This document shows, in pieces, positions 1 to 10,861 of a DNA stretch of 64,000 nt. The DNA comes from an uncultured Methanobrevibacter sp. GTDB lineage: Archaea; Methanobacteriota; Methanobacteria; Methanobacteriales; Methanobacteriaceae. The stretch is taken from contig NZ_CADCJB010000011.1 of NCBI RefSeq assembly GCF_902801725.1, positions 20,527 to 84,526 of the forward strand. The letters are read 5' to 3'. The position numbers were made by a program, and so were the translations under genes. Under the pieces are notes generated by a model. That model saw only the letters and a list, made by a program, of their open reading frames with translations. It was not told the origin of the DNA and did not search any database. Each line of letters begins with the position of its first letter. Position 1 is the stretch's first letter.

Positions 1-292
1 GTGAAGCGGTAATCATCACTCCTCCGTCATAATATTTGCGAACGGCATATTGAACACCCGGTGTTGGCAATATTCCTAAATCCACAACGTCACATCCGGA
101 TGATAAAAGTCCAGCTTTAACAGCTTCCATTAACATTGGGCTGGAGGTTCTTGTATCTCCACCGACAGCCACAGTACCTTGAATCTGAGTTCCATAACAA
201 GCAGCAAGTCTTGATGCGAACTCCGGAGTTAAAACATCATTTGCAGTTCTTCTAACTCCAAATGTTCCAAATAATCGTTTTTTATCAGACAT
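1..292 (-). CDS. glmM: Phosphoglucosamine mutase, N-terminal part (runs off the window)
   Basis: Alpha-D-phosphohexomutase family enzyme. It is expected to interconvert glucosamine-6-P and glucosamine-1-P on the way to UDP-GlcNAc, which feeds pseudomurein and glycan synthesis. The 97 visible residues start MSDKKRLFGTFGVRR, the typical archaeal GlmM N-terminus, and end GGVMITAS with the next base consistent with His. This is the catalytic phosphoserine motif TASHNP, so the window edge cuts just at the active site. The start is the ATG at 292. A phosphomannomutase or phosphoglucomutase paralogue of the same family cannot be excluded from the N-terminus alone. Confidence 0.85.
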   Translation of the reverse strand, partial: MSDKKRLFGTFGVRRTANDVLTPEFASRLAACYGTQIQGTVAVGGDTRTSSPMLMEAVKAGLLSSGCDVVDLGILPTPGVQYAVRKYYDGGVMITAS

Positions 293-358
293 TTTATTAA
301 ATCCTTAAAAGTTTATTTTATAATATTTTTGGATTTTGATTAATAAATATCTATTCAT

Positions 359-757
359 TTAACTGGCAATTTTTAGACTGTCTCCCGAAGATAAAATTAG
401 TTCCAGCTGTGAATTGTATTCGGTAATTTTTCCGACAACTTCAACTTTTTTATCTTTAAAGTCATTGATGTCAAAATTATTAGACTGGATCTCTGCGGCC
501 TGACTTTCAAAGATGATTAATGGCATTTGACCGGTGCCATCATTGATAGTTAAAAAATAACTGCTTTTGGAGCTTGATTGGGATATGTCCTGAACAACAC
601 AACTGATTTTCACTTCCTCGTCAATCATTCCACGATTGATGTCTTTTATTTCAACTTCCTTAACTTCAATTGTTGGAGTAAATATTATCAGACCGATAAT
701 TCCTATAAGAGAAGTTATTAAAGCTATTCTTAATAATTTGTCATCTGTAATTTCCAT
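359..757 (-). CDS. Membrane-anchored OB-fold protein
   Basis: 132 residues. A short acidic N-terminus is followed by one hydrophobic segment (about residues 9-28) and then a single OB-fold of the tRNA-anti type, with the pattern VKISCVVQDIS, YFLTINDGTG and VEVVGKITEYNSQLEL. The family usually binds nucleic acid, but no partner is evident here. The single membrane anchor is odd for a nucleic-acid-binding fold, and the topology (domain inside or outside) cannot be settled from charge alone. It lies head-to-tail behind glmM on the same strand with a 66-bp gap. The function is unknown beyond the fold. Confidence 0.7.
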   Translation of the reverse strand: MEITDDKLLRIALITSLIGIIGLIIFTPTIEVKEVEIKDINRGMIDEEVKISCVVQDISQSSSKSSYFLTINDGTGQMPLIIFESQAAEIQSNNFDINDFKDKKVEVVGKITEYNSQLELILSSGDSLKIAS

Positions 758-821
758 AAGATTCTATTATTTTTCAAAGTAAAAATAGTCGATAGGATTT
801 CAATCTTTAAAATTTATCTGA

Positions 822-1045
822 AATGCAGTATTTTTTGAAAACTCCCTTATATTATCAACGCTTTTTGGTGAAGGTTTGGATGCATTGGTATTCCTTTTCA
901 TAGGATTTTTTTTGCAACAATGCCTTTGGAAGCACTGCTTTTGATGATAGTGGCACAAGCATTGTTCAAAACAATTTGCAAAATTATAATTTATCCAATT
1001 ACGAGAACACTTATTTTTAAAGTTAGAAAATTGCCTGAAATTTAG
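822..1045 (+). pseudogene. Remnant of a VUT/YhhQ-family queuosine-precursor transporter
   Basis: Translation in two frames gives the C-terminal part of a YhhQ-type transporter. The first frame (822 to about 905) reads NAVFFENSLILSTLFGEGLD, then a hydrophobic stretch. The second frame (about 913-1045) reads ATMPLEALLLMIVAQALFK and then ends near PITRTLIFKVRKLPEI. The frames meet at an 8-T run (904-911) where six T would join them. The 5' half of the gene is absent and a stop at 819-821 blocks the upstream frame. The family imports preQ0/preQ1-type 7-deazaguanines, which would have served archaeosine formation. Its stop overlaps the stop of the convergent ligase gene. Confidence 0.6.
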
Positions 1046-2700
1046 TTTCCAGTATTGTACATGGAAATTAACCTTTCAACGGTATCTGCGTCCATAGGAC
1101 TTTTATCTTTTCTTATATTTTTAACAACTGGGAATCTTAAGGAGTAGCCGGTTTCATATTCAGGTGATTCCACGATTTCAGAAAATGCTATTTCAAGCAC
1201 TATCTTCGGTTCAACTGTAATTTCACGGCCTTTGGTTGAAATTTCAAGTTCCTTCATTTTACCGGTTAAATATTCCAGTGTCGCATCATCCAGACCTGTT
1301 GCAGCATAGGCCACGGTCTTGAAATCGTCGTTCTCGTCTCTTAAAGCTACTAAGTATGATCCGACGAAATCGCCCCGTTTTCCGATTCCGTAGGTTCCTC
1401 CTACAATGACCATGTCAAGGGTTTCAGGTTCTGCCTTGTATTTGAGCATTTTTTTGCCTCTTAAACCTGGAATATATGGTGCTGATGCATCCTTAATCAT
1501 GATTCCTTCATGGCCTTCATTAATTGATGTTTCAAACAGTTTCTGGACCTCGCCGATATTGTCGGAAGTTCCAACTTTCATTGTACTCAAGTTCATTTCG
1601 TCAACAGTGGTGTCTACAATGTTTTCCAAGGTTTTTCTTCTAATTTTTAGGGGTTCGTCAATCATTGGAACTTTGTAATACATCACATCAAAGAGGAATA
1701 CTTTTAATGGAACGTTTTCCATAGCTTCCTCAACATTGTGCTTTCTTCTTACTCTATGCAGGATATTCTGGAAAGGCAGAGGTTTTCCATCTCTTGTAGC
1801 TATTACTTCTCCCTCTACAATATAGTCTTCATGAGGCAGGTGTTCATCGAACAGTTCGACAATTTCCGGAAGTGCATGTGTAATGTTTTCAAGTCTCCGT
1901 GTAAATATGTTGATTTCATCAGATTTCCTGTGAACCTGAAGTCGGATACCGTCATATTTTGTATCACATATTGCCTCGCCCATTTCAGGAATGATTTCAT
2001 CAAGAGGAGGGGCAAGCTGTGCAAGCATTGGTTTAACAGGTGTTCCAGGTGTTAAATTAAGTTTTTTAAGACCTGCTTCACCTTCCTCTTTAGCAGTCCT
2101 TGCAACAACGGAAAAGTCATTGGTAAGCATTTGGGCTCTTTCGACAATAGCCTTGTCAATGTCAAATGCCTGGGCTATTGCATCGCGAACAACACCATCA
2201 CCCACACCGATTCTAAGCTCTTCAGTGATTGTACGGGTTAAATATTTCGCTTCTGTTGCGCTTGCCTGTGATAATAGCTCAAGGATGATTGCAATCTTAC
2301 GGTTTGTTGAGCGTGACCCGCTGATTTGAGATAGTTTTCGAAGGCTGTTGAAGACAAAATCAATGGTCAGGGGCTGTGAGAAAAAGGTCATTTGGGATTT
2401 TTTTGCATATAACTTGATGCATGCAAGACCGATGTCACCTTCGTCACGAACTGCATCTTCAACTGCAGCTTGTGTGGTTCCAACAGCTTCAGCTACTGCC
2501 CTTTCAACCAGTTTTCCACCTATTCCTATTTCTTCTGAGCTCCATGCAGGAAATACGACTCCCAAAATAAGCAATCCTACCTTTTCAATAGTGTCTGAAT
2601 CTAATTTTTTTAGGTATTCGGATATTATTTCCGTTTTTTCAAGCCTTTTTGTAGTCGCTTCTAAAGCTGAGTAAACGTCTACCAGTTCCTGATATTTCAT
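1042..2700 (-). CDS. lig: ATP-dependent DNA ligase
   Basis: 552 residues, the usual length of archaeal replicative ligase. It seals nicks between Okazaki fragments and in repair. An N-terminal alpha-helical DNA-binding domain (about 1-220) is followed by the adenylation domain with motif I KYDGIR (adenylated Lys at about 248) and a C-terminal OB domain with a KYKAEPETLDMVIVGG-type motif. I place the start at the ATG at 2700 (MKYQELVDVY). An upstream in-frame ATG at 2754 lies inside thiC and would add 18 residues that do not look like ligase. The start codon overlaps the thiC stop by one base, so the two genes are translationally coupled. Confidence 0.93.
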   Translation of the reverse strand: MKYQELVDVYSALEATTKRLEKTEIISEYLKKLDSDTIEKVGLLILGVVFPAWSSEEIGIGGKLVERAVAEAVGTTQAAVEDAVRDEGDIGLACIKLYAKKSQMTFFSQPLTIDFVFNSLRKLSQISGSRSTNRKIAIILELLSQASATEAKYLTRTITEELRIGVGDGVVRDAIAQAFDIDKAIVERAQMLTNDFSVVARTAKEEGEAGLKKLNLTPGTPVKPMLAQLAPPLDEIIPEMGEAICDTKYDGIRLQVHRKSDEINIFTRRLENITHALPEIVELFDEHLPHEDYIVEGEVIATRDGKPLPFQNILHRVRRKHNVEEAMENVPLKVFLFDVMYYKVPMIDEPLKIRRKTLENIVDTTVDEMNLSTMKVGTSDNIGEVQKLFETSINEGHEGIMIKDASAPYIPGLRGKKMLKYKAEPETLDMVIVGGTYGIGKRGDFVGSYLVALRDENDDFKTVAYAATGLDDATLEYLTGKMKELEISTKGREITVEPKIVLEIAFSEIVESPEYETGYSLRFPVVKNIRKDKSPMDADTVERLISMYNTGN

Positions 2701-3974
2701 TAGAAGTCTCCTTTGGCTATTTTTACAGCACAATATTCTCCGCACATTGCACACATTTCATTATCGTCAAGTTCGCATTTGTCCCTGTACTTTCTAGGCT
2801 TGGACTTGTCAAGGGCGAGGTCGAACTGGGCTTCCCAGTCGAATTCTCTTCTGGCCTTTGCCATTGCACGCTCATGAGTCCATGCAGAATCCAGTCCTTT
2901 TGCAACATCTGCCGCTTCAGCAGCAATTTTGGATGCAATGACTCCTTCCTTCACGTCTTCCAGACTAGGCAGGGATAAATGTTCTGCAGGAGTCACGTAA
3001 CATAGGAAATTAGCCCCTGCTGTTGCTGCAATAGCTCCTCCAATTGCTCCTGTAATATGGTCATAACCTGGTGCGATATCTGTTACCAAAGGACCTAAAA
3101 CGTAAAATGGTGCTCCGTGGCATATTGTTTTTTGAATCTCCATATTTGCCTTGATTTGGTTGAGGGGCATGTGCCCTGGTCCTTCAACCATTACCTGGAC
3201 ATTGGCGTCCTGTGCTCTTTTAACCAAAGTGCCTAAATTTACAAGTTCTTGAATTTGAGGGATATCGCTTGCGTCTGCAAGACAGCCAGGCCTTAAGCCA
3301 TCGCCTAATGATAAGGTAATGTCGTATTCATAGGATAACTCTAAAAGGTAATCGTAATTTTCATACAATGGGTTTTCCTGGTCGTTATGGTTAATCCAGG
3401 ATGCCATGAATGTTCCTCCACGGCTCACAATTCCCATCATTCTGTTGGCGTCCTTCAGCTTTTGAACAAGATCTTTTGTAATGCCGCAGTGGAGGGTCAT
3501 AAAGTCAACGCCTTCCTTGGCCTGGTTTTCAATTGCTTTGAAGATATCGTCAGGGTCCATATCGATTATTTCCCTGTTTTTGCCAAGTGTCACTACGCCT
3601 GCTTCATAAATCGGAACAGTTCCAATGCAGATGTCTACTGCATCCATGATTTTTTTTCTGAAAAGTTTCAAATCAGAACCGGTTGACAGGTCCATCAATG
3701 CGTCAGCACCGTATTCCTGTGCCAGTTTTGCCTTATTGATTTCAAGTTCAATGTCGTCAATTTTGGATGATGATCCGATGTTTGCATTGATTTTTGTTTT
3801 AAGGCCTTCTCCAATACCGCAAGGTTTTGACTTTCCGTATATGTTTTTAGGAATTACCACTAATCCCTTATCTATTAATCTGGCTAGTTTATTTACATCA
3901 ATATTCTCTTTTTGCGCAACGAACTCCATTTCTGGAGTGATGCTACCTTTTTGAGCTTCACTTTTTTGAGTCAA
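2700..3974 (-). CDS. thiC: Phosphomethylpyrimidine synthase ThiC
   Basis: Radical-SAM enzyme that rearranges 5-aminoimidazole ribotide into HMP phosphate for thiamine synthesis. 424 residues, typical for the archaeal short form. The C-terminal cluster motif CAMCGEYC (CxxC-x4-C type) binds the 4Fe-4S cluster, and the core motifs SRGGTFMASW, EGPGHMP and TPAEHLSLP are intact. The start codon is TTG at 3974, supported by a GAGGGAT ribosome-binding site about eight bases upstream; no ATG fits the family N-terminus. The gene is directly upstream of, and overlaps, the ligase gene. Methanogens often carry two thiC paralogues, so the exact role is not certain. Confidence 0.92.
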   Translation of the reverse strand: MTQKSEAQKGSITPEMEFVAQKENIDVNKLARLIDKGLVVIPKNIYGKSKPCGIGEGLKTKINANIGSSSKIDDIELEINKAKLAQEYGADALMDLSTGSDLKLFRKKIMDAVDICIGTVPIYEAGVVTLGKNREIIDMDPDDIFKAIENQAKEGVDFMTLHCGITKDLVQKLKDANRMMGIVSRGGTFMASWINHNDQENPLYENYDYLLELSYEYDITLSLGDGLRPGCLADASDIPQIQELVNLGTLVKRAQDANVQVMVEGPGHMPLNQIKANMEIQKTICHGAPFYVLGPLVTDIAPGYDHITGAIGGAIAATAGANFLCYVTPAEHLSLPSLEDVKEGVIASKIAAEAADVAKGLDSAWTHERAMAKARREFDWEAQFDLALDKSKPRKYRDKCELDDNEMCAMCGEYCAVKIAKGDF

Positions 3975-4083
3975 ATTTATCCCTCATGTTGACTAATCAT
4001 TAATAATATTGTTCGTTCAAGTATATAGAATTAATTTTTTATAATTTGATGTTTAATAATATTAATTAAATATGGTGGTTAAT

Positions 4084-4938
4084 ATGCTTGAAGACAAACA
4101 TGTTATCGAAACATTGGGAAAAGTTCGTGTTGTAATTGAAAATGGTGAAATTACAGAAGTCGGCGAATCCGAAATGAAATACTGTCCAATGTTTCATGCA
4201 ATGCACAAGGTAGACGAACTGAATGAGGAATTCATCCGTAAAAACATTAATTTCAGAATCGAAGATTTTGGAATGTGCACTCCCGACAGGGTAATTGAAA
4301 TGGATGATGCAGTAACTGTAGGGATATCTGAAATACTAAAAACCAACATGGAGAAAGGAAGCATAGACTGTGTAGTCGGAGCATGTGACGGTGCGGGAAC
4401 ACTGCTGATGACCAGTCCTCGCGTTGTGCAGGGAGTGGGCGGAAGAGTGTCAGGTCTTGTAAGCACAACTCCGATTCCTGATGTCATAAGGAGACTGGAA
4501 GAAAAAGGCAGTACAGTTCTCGACCCTGAAACTGCAGAGTTAAATCAGCTTGAAGGTTTAAAATTGGCTGTTGAAAAGGGATTTAAAAATATCGCAATCA
4601 CAATACTGCCGTGTCCGATGGTTGAGGAAATCAGAAGTTATCCTGTGGGTGATGACGTTAATGTTTACATATTTGTGGCCCATACAACAGGCATCGCTGC
4701 GGATGAAGTTGAAATGCTTTTTGAAAATTCAGACATTGTAACTGCATGCGCATCCAAGGCCATTTCAGATTATGCGGATGAACATAAGCCATACTATTAT
4801 GGTGTTAAGGTTCCGATTTTCTGCGCAAGTGAAAAAGGGCGTGAACTGTTGGATGCAAGACTTGAGCATATCAACAAGCCATTGACTACTAACGAGTATC
4901 CGAGAAATAAGGATGACGCTCCACACAAATTGCTTTAA
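4084..4938 (+). CDS. Methanogenesis marker protein 8 (DUF2099)
   Basis: About 284 residues. The sequence matches the DUF2099 family, found almost only in methanogens and named methanogenesis marker 8. Conserved blocks are CPMFHAMH, FGMCTPDRV, CDGAGTLL and the Cys-containing ILPCPM. The several conserved cysteines suggest metal or cofactor binding, but the biochemical role is unknown. The start is set at ATG 4084, which has GGTGG six bases upstream; the ATG at 4072 sits before that site and is less likely. The stop abuts the next gene, the DnaQ-like exonuclease, on the same strand. Confidence 0.85.
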   Translation: MLEDKHVIETLGKVRVVIENGEITEVGESEMKYCPMFHAMHKVDELNEEFIRKNINFRIEDFGMCTPDRVIEMDDAVTVGISEILKTNMEKGSIDCVVGACDGAGTLLMTSPRVVQGVGGRVSGLVSTTPIPDVIRRLEEKGSTVLDPETAELNQLEGLKLAVEKGFKNIAITILPCPMVEEIRSYPVGDDVNVYIFVAHTTGIAADEVEMLFENSDIVTACASKAISDYADEHKPYYYGVKVPIFCASEKGRELLDARLEHINKPLTTNEYPRNKDDAPHKLL

Positions 4939-4947
4939 GTGTTAGAT

Positions 4948-5607
4948 ATGAAGGTTATATATTTTGATACGGAAACAAGTGGACTGAATTGCAGAAATTG
5001 CAAAATTATTGAGCTTGCAATGCTGACAGTTGTTGACGGGGAAATTGTTGAGGAATATGATGAATTCATCAATATCGGCCAGGCGCTTTCACCTAAAATC
5101 ATCAGTCTGACAGGAATTACAAACGAGATGCTGGCAGAAGAAGGGCGAAGCGAAGAAACCGTTGCAATCGATTTGAAGAAAAAATTAACTGAAGACACAA
5201 TAATGATTGCTCATAATGCCCAATTTGACCTGTCGTTTATTTATTTCCTCCTAAAAAGGCATTATCCAGATGAAGCAGAAGACATTGTTGGAAATATACA
5301 GTGGCTGGATACATTGACTGTTTTAAAAGACAGAATGGATTATCCTCACAAGCTTGTTGATGCAGTTGAGCATTATGGTGTTGAAAAAGTTAATTTCCAC
5401 AGGGCAATTGATGATACAAAAGCGCTGTATAGTGTCACTCAGGAATTAAAATTGGAACGTGATGACCTTGAGGAATACATTAATATCTTTGGATACAATC
5501 CTAAATATGGTGTTGGCAAGTTCAGATTTCCGTTCATTACCTATAAACCACAGTACTATCACAATCGAGGAAAATTACCTCCGAATGAAATTTTGCCAAA
5601 AAAATAG
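4948..5607 (+). CDS. DnaQ-like 3'-5' exonuclease (DEDDh)
   Basis: 219 residues. The RNase T/DnaQ-type fold is clear: motif I FDTETSGL (Asp-Glu), motif II with IAHNAQFDLSF, and motif III HRAIDDTKAL (His plus Asp). All four DEDDh residues are present, so an active metal-dependent 3'-5' exonuclease is expected. The last 50 residues (after about 170) have no recognisable domain and are rich in aromatic and basic residues. The start is taken at the ATG at 4948 (MKVIYFDTETSG); a GTG at 4939 is an alternative. It follows marker protein 8 with almost no gap. The substrate (DNA proofreading, repair or RNA processing) is not determined. Confidence 0.85.
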   Translation: MKVIYFDTETSGLNCRNCKIIELAMLTVVDGEIVEEYDEFINIGQALSPKIISLTGITNEMLAEEGRSEETVAIDLKKKLTEDTIMIAHNAQFDLSFIYFLLKRHYPDEAEDIVGNIQWLDTLTVLKDRMDYPHKLVDAVEHYGVEKVNFHRAIDDTKALYSVTQELKLERDDLEEYINIFGYNPKYGVGKFRFPFITYKPQYYHNRGKLPPNEILPKK

Positions 5608-5648
5608 TCAATCTGTTTTTAAAATAATAATGGTGGTTTGGAGGTTGT

Positions 5649-5672
5649 GTGGGAAGGGTCTGTTCTTCCCAC
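5649..5672. repeat. Inverted repeat between convergent genes
   Basis: GTGGGAAG (5649-5656) and CTTCCCAC (5665-5672) form a perfect 8-bp stem with an 8-base loop, 42 bases after the exonuclease stop. No T-run follows closely on the plus strand, so a terminator or RNA-processing signal is possible but unproven. Confidence 0.45.
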
Positions 5673-5713
5673 TAAATATGGTTAGAAAGTTCTTTAAAAA
5701 TTAAGGGAGGAAA

Positions 5714-5739
5714 AAGGAAGAAATTGGGGTGTTTCTTCC

Positions 5740-5741
<2 letters not shown>
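5714..5741 (-). terminator. Hairpin terminator of cdc48
   Basis: AAGGAAGAAA and TTTCTTCCTT form a perfect 10-bp stem around an 8-base loop. It overlaps the cdc48 stop codon and, read on the minus strand, is followed directly by TTTTTCC. Confidence 0.6.
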
Positions 5742-7950
<2,209 letters not shown>

Positions 7951-8041
7951 CTATTATATAAATGATTGTAATGGTCAAAATCTTTTTGTTACTTTTTGTA
8001 ACTTTATTGTATTTTGACAAATATAAGATTGTATGTTTTAC

Positions 8042-8058
8042 TATATAAAGGTTTCGGT
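8042..8058 (-). promoter_or_regulatory. BRE/TATA promoter of cdc48
   Basis: On the minus strand this reads ACCGAAACCTTTATATA: a purine-rich BRE followed by a TATA box, about 113-130 bp upstream of the cdc48 start. The identical 17-mer occurs on the plus strand at 51081-51097. The rest of the 7930-8248 gap is A+T-rich with no other feature that I can recognise. Confidence 0.7.
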
Positions 8059-8248
8059 CAAAAATTTAAAAATTTTTCTTCGTATTTTATTTTATTTATT
8101 TAAATAACTGATTATATTAATTATTTTTACAAATATATTTCTTAAAATTTTAATTTTTAAAAAATAGCGATTAGTGATGGTTTATATTTGAAATAAAATT
8201 TTAATTACTTTTTGATATTTTAATATTTGTTCGTATATGATAAAACAA

Positions 8249-9550
8249 TTATCTTATGGTTCCGCCAAAGCCTGTGAACAATTTTTTCACATTCTCAATG
8301 TCATCTTTTGATAATGCTGTAACCTCGAATGTCAAGCTTATTGAGCCATCATCAATTTGGGGTCCATTGTATGTGTCAATTAGCTTAACGTTAATTATAT
8401 TGTCAATATTCATCACAGCTTTTTCTATTGTTTCAACATTAACGTTTTTTGAAAATACGCAGCTGATTGACTGGACGGTCTTATCACAGTTGTCAAGTTT
8501 CCACTGGTAAAGCTCATTTGGAAGCAATATCCTGATGTTTGCAAGGCGCAGATTTTTAGTTTTGCTTCCATTTATTAAGGTTGCTGTTTTGCTGTCCACA
8601 CCTTCAAGAATTCCTACATGAATTTTTTTAGAGTAGATGTGCTGCAGACCTACTTCCTTGCCGATTAACCTGGTCAACATTATGTATTCGTAATTCAGAG
8701 CGCCAATTGCTTTGTCACTTCTACCTAATGCATCTTTAATGTCACCCATATGTTTTGTTGCATTGTTGGTAATCTCAATGAATCTTTCACTGTCCTTTTC
8801 ATTGATTACATCTCTTAGCTCAATCACCGCATCTGCAAATGTATTTCTAATTTTCGGCCCGTTACTGTTCATGGACTGGATGTTGTATGTTAAATATGGG
8901 TTTTGTGAAACAATACGGGCAATCAAATCAATCATTAAATTGTAAATCGGACTTTCATAATCTTCGGTTTCAGCCAGGTCCACTTTCAGTTTTTCAATTG
9001 CGGAAGCTGTTGAAATGAAAGAGAAATGGGTTAAAACCTGCACAATGCTCATCATGAAGTCATGTTTTTCGGCAGTGGTTTCAATAATTTTCATATTTTT
9101 GCTTTTAAGATAATCATAAACCTTATCATACCATTCACCCTTTTTATCTGCAGTCAAAACAATTATCTGATTGTCTAGCCTTGTAGTTCTTGGACCGAAA
9201 ACAGGGTGTGTCGGAATATATTCTATCTCATCGGGTAAAACTTCCCTCATGGTGTTTGAAGGCTCCTCTTTAATTGAAGTAACATCCACCATTAGTGATC
9301 CTGATTTCATATAAGGCGCCACTTCGCGAATTACATCTGATGTGTGTTGGATAGGCACTGAGATGATTAGGATATCACTGATATTGGCCAGTCCTGCATT
9401 GGATTCAATATAATTTACTCCTGCTTCACTGGCAATTCGATTTCCTTTCTCATGGTCTCTACCAGTAATGTATACTTCAAATTCGTCCTTAAAATAATAT
9501 ACTAAAGTTTTTCCTAAACCGTCAGTTCCACCAATAATTCCAACATTCAT
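8249..9550 (-). CDS. tyrA: Prephenate dehydrogenase with C-terminal ACT-like domain
   Basis: 433 residues. The N-terminal Rossmann domain shows GIIGGTDGLGKTL, followed by the dehydrogenase core with THPVFGPR (His and Arg of the active site) and an all-helical dimerisation region. It converts prephenate to 4-hydroxyphenylpyruvate for tyrosine synthesis. The C-terminal segment (from about 320) has beta-strands and a final ferredoxin-like part (SISCVFSKNVNVETIEKA) that fits an ACT-like regulatory domain, suggesting feedback control. The start ATG at 9550 gives the Rossmann motif at the extreme N-terminus, as usual. It stands alone between cdc48 and the divergent pelota gene. Confidence 0.88.
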   Translation of the reverse strand: MNVGIIGGTDGLGKTLVYYFKDEFEVYITGRDHEKGNRIASEAGVNYIESNAGLANISDILIISVPIQHTSDVIREVAPYMKSGSLMVDVTSIKEEPSNTMREVLPDEIEYIPTHPVFGPRTTRLDNQIIVLTADKKGEWYDKVYDYLKSKNMKIIETTAEKHDFMMSIVQVLTHFSFISTASAIEKLKVDLAETEDYESPIYNLMIDLIARIVSQNPYLTYNIQSMNSNGPKIRNTFADAVIELRDVINEKDSERFIEITNNATKHMGDIKDALGRSDKAIGALNYEYIMLTRLIGKEVGLQHIYSKKIHVGILEGVDSKTATLINGSKTKNLRLANIRILLPNELYQWKLDNCDKTVQSISCVFSKNVNVETIEKAVMNIDNIINVKLIDTYNGPQIDDGSISLTFEVTALSKDDIENVKKLFTGFGGTIR

Positions 9551-9708
9551 AAAAATTATTTTGTTTTAAGTATTAATAATAGTATTGTAAAAGACATTCC
9601 TATTTTAAAAAGTTGAATGGGATATGTTTGATAGTGACAAGTTTCTTTGCGCATTTTTGAATTTGGGTTAATTTCATTAACAAGTAACAATATAATATCT
9701 TTGAAAGC

Positions 9709-10770
9709 ATGAAAATTATAAATCAGGATACTAAAGAGGGAATTATTGAAGTAGTTCCGGAAACATTGGACGATTTATGGCATTTATCACATATCATAGA
9801 AGTCGGAGACAATGCTTCCTCAAAAACAACACGCCGCATACAGGACAATACAGGCGATAAGTTAAGAAGTGACCGGGGAGTTAAAAAAACTTTTTATCTG
9901 GGATTGGATATTGAGAATATTAACTTTCATTTATTTACAGGAAAATTGAGACTAACTGGAGTTATTACTAAAGGACCTGAAGACCTGATACCTCTCGGTT
10001 CTCACCATACTCTTGAAGTCAAGCTCAATACTCCCATAACCATTAAAAAAGACAGATGGCCAAAATGGGCAATTAAAAGACTCAATCAGGCAATCGATGC
10101 TTCTAAAAAACTATCTGCAATAATTGTTGTACTTGAAGACGATACTGCTACATTGGGATTGATGAGGCAATTCGGCATAGAGTATTACGGACCTATCAAG
10201 GGGCATGTTTCAGGCAAAAGGATACTTGACAAGAACAGGCAAAAGAATATCACTCAATTTTATGAAAAGGTAATAGAATCAATTGTAAAGTTCGATTCAA
10301 TACAGAATATAGTGTTGGCCGGACCGGGATTTGTTAAAAATGATTTTTTCGATTATCTTAAAGAGAAGCATAAGGAGTTGGCTCAAATTTCAATTATCGA
10401 AAGCACCGGTGCCGGAGGAAGGGTCGGAATAAGTGAAGTTTTAAAGAAGGGCACTGTTGAAAAGCTAACTTCCGAAAATAGGGTTGCTTTGGAAATGTCT
10501 GCTATAAATAATCTGCTTTCTGAAATTGGCAGGAATTCCTCAAAAGTGGCATATGGGCCAAAAGAAACCAAGAACGCTATAAATCTTGGTGCGGTCAGTG
10601 AACTTTTGGTACTTGACACCAAAGTGGCTGATGACAATATGGGCGATTTGATGGACATGGTAGAAAACATGAAAGGAGAGGTCATGGTCATAAGCAGCGA
10701 ACACGATGGCGGCAAGCAACTGGAAAGTTTAGGTGGAATGGCAGCTATTTTAAGGTATGAAATCAGTTAA
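9709..10770 (+). CDS. pelA: mRNA surveillance protein pelota (aDom34)
   Basis: 353 residues, the standard length. It is an eRF1-like protein that recognises stalled ribosomes and acts with a translational GTPase and Rli1 (encoded at 46.4-48.2 kb) to split them. Three domains are visible: an Sm-like N domain (about 1-130), a central eRF1_2-type domain with VLAGPGFVKNDF and GAGGRVGISEV, and the C-terminal domain ending in ISSEHDGGKQLESLGGMAAI. The GGQ motif of true eRF1 is absent, as expected for pelota. The start is the ATG at 9709. Confidence 0.95.
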   Translation: MKIINQDTKEGIIEVVPETLDDLWHLSHIIEVGDNASSKTTRRIQDNTGDKLRSDRGVKKTFYLGLDIENINFHLFTGKLRLTGVITKGPEDLIPLGSHHTLEVKLNTPITIKKDRWPKWAIKRLNQAIDASKKLSAIIVVLEDDTATLGLMRQFGIEYYGPIKGHVSGKRILDKNRQKNITQFYEKVIESIVKFDSIQNIVLAGPGFVKNDFFDYLKEKHKELAQISIIESTGAGGRVGISEVLKKGTVEKLTSENRVALEMSAINNLLSEIGRNSSKVAYGPKETKNAINLGAVSELLVLDTKVADDNMGDLMDMVENMKGEVMVISSEHDGGKQLESLGGMAAILRYEIS

Positions 10771-10861
10771 TTGATGTTAAAAAATACTGATATATTAAAT
10801 TTATATAGAATAAAATATTATAACTTATAATGTATAAGACAGTTTTATATTTGTGATATCT

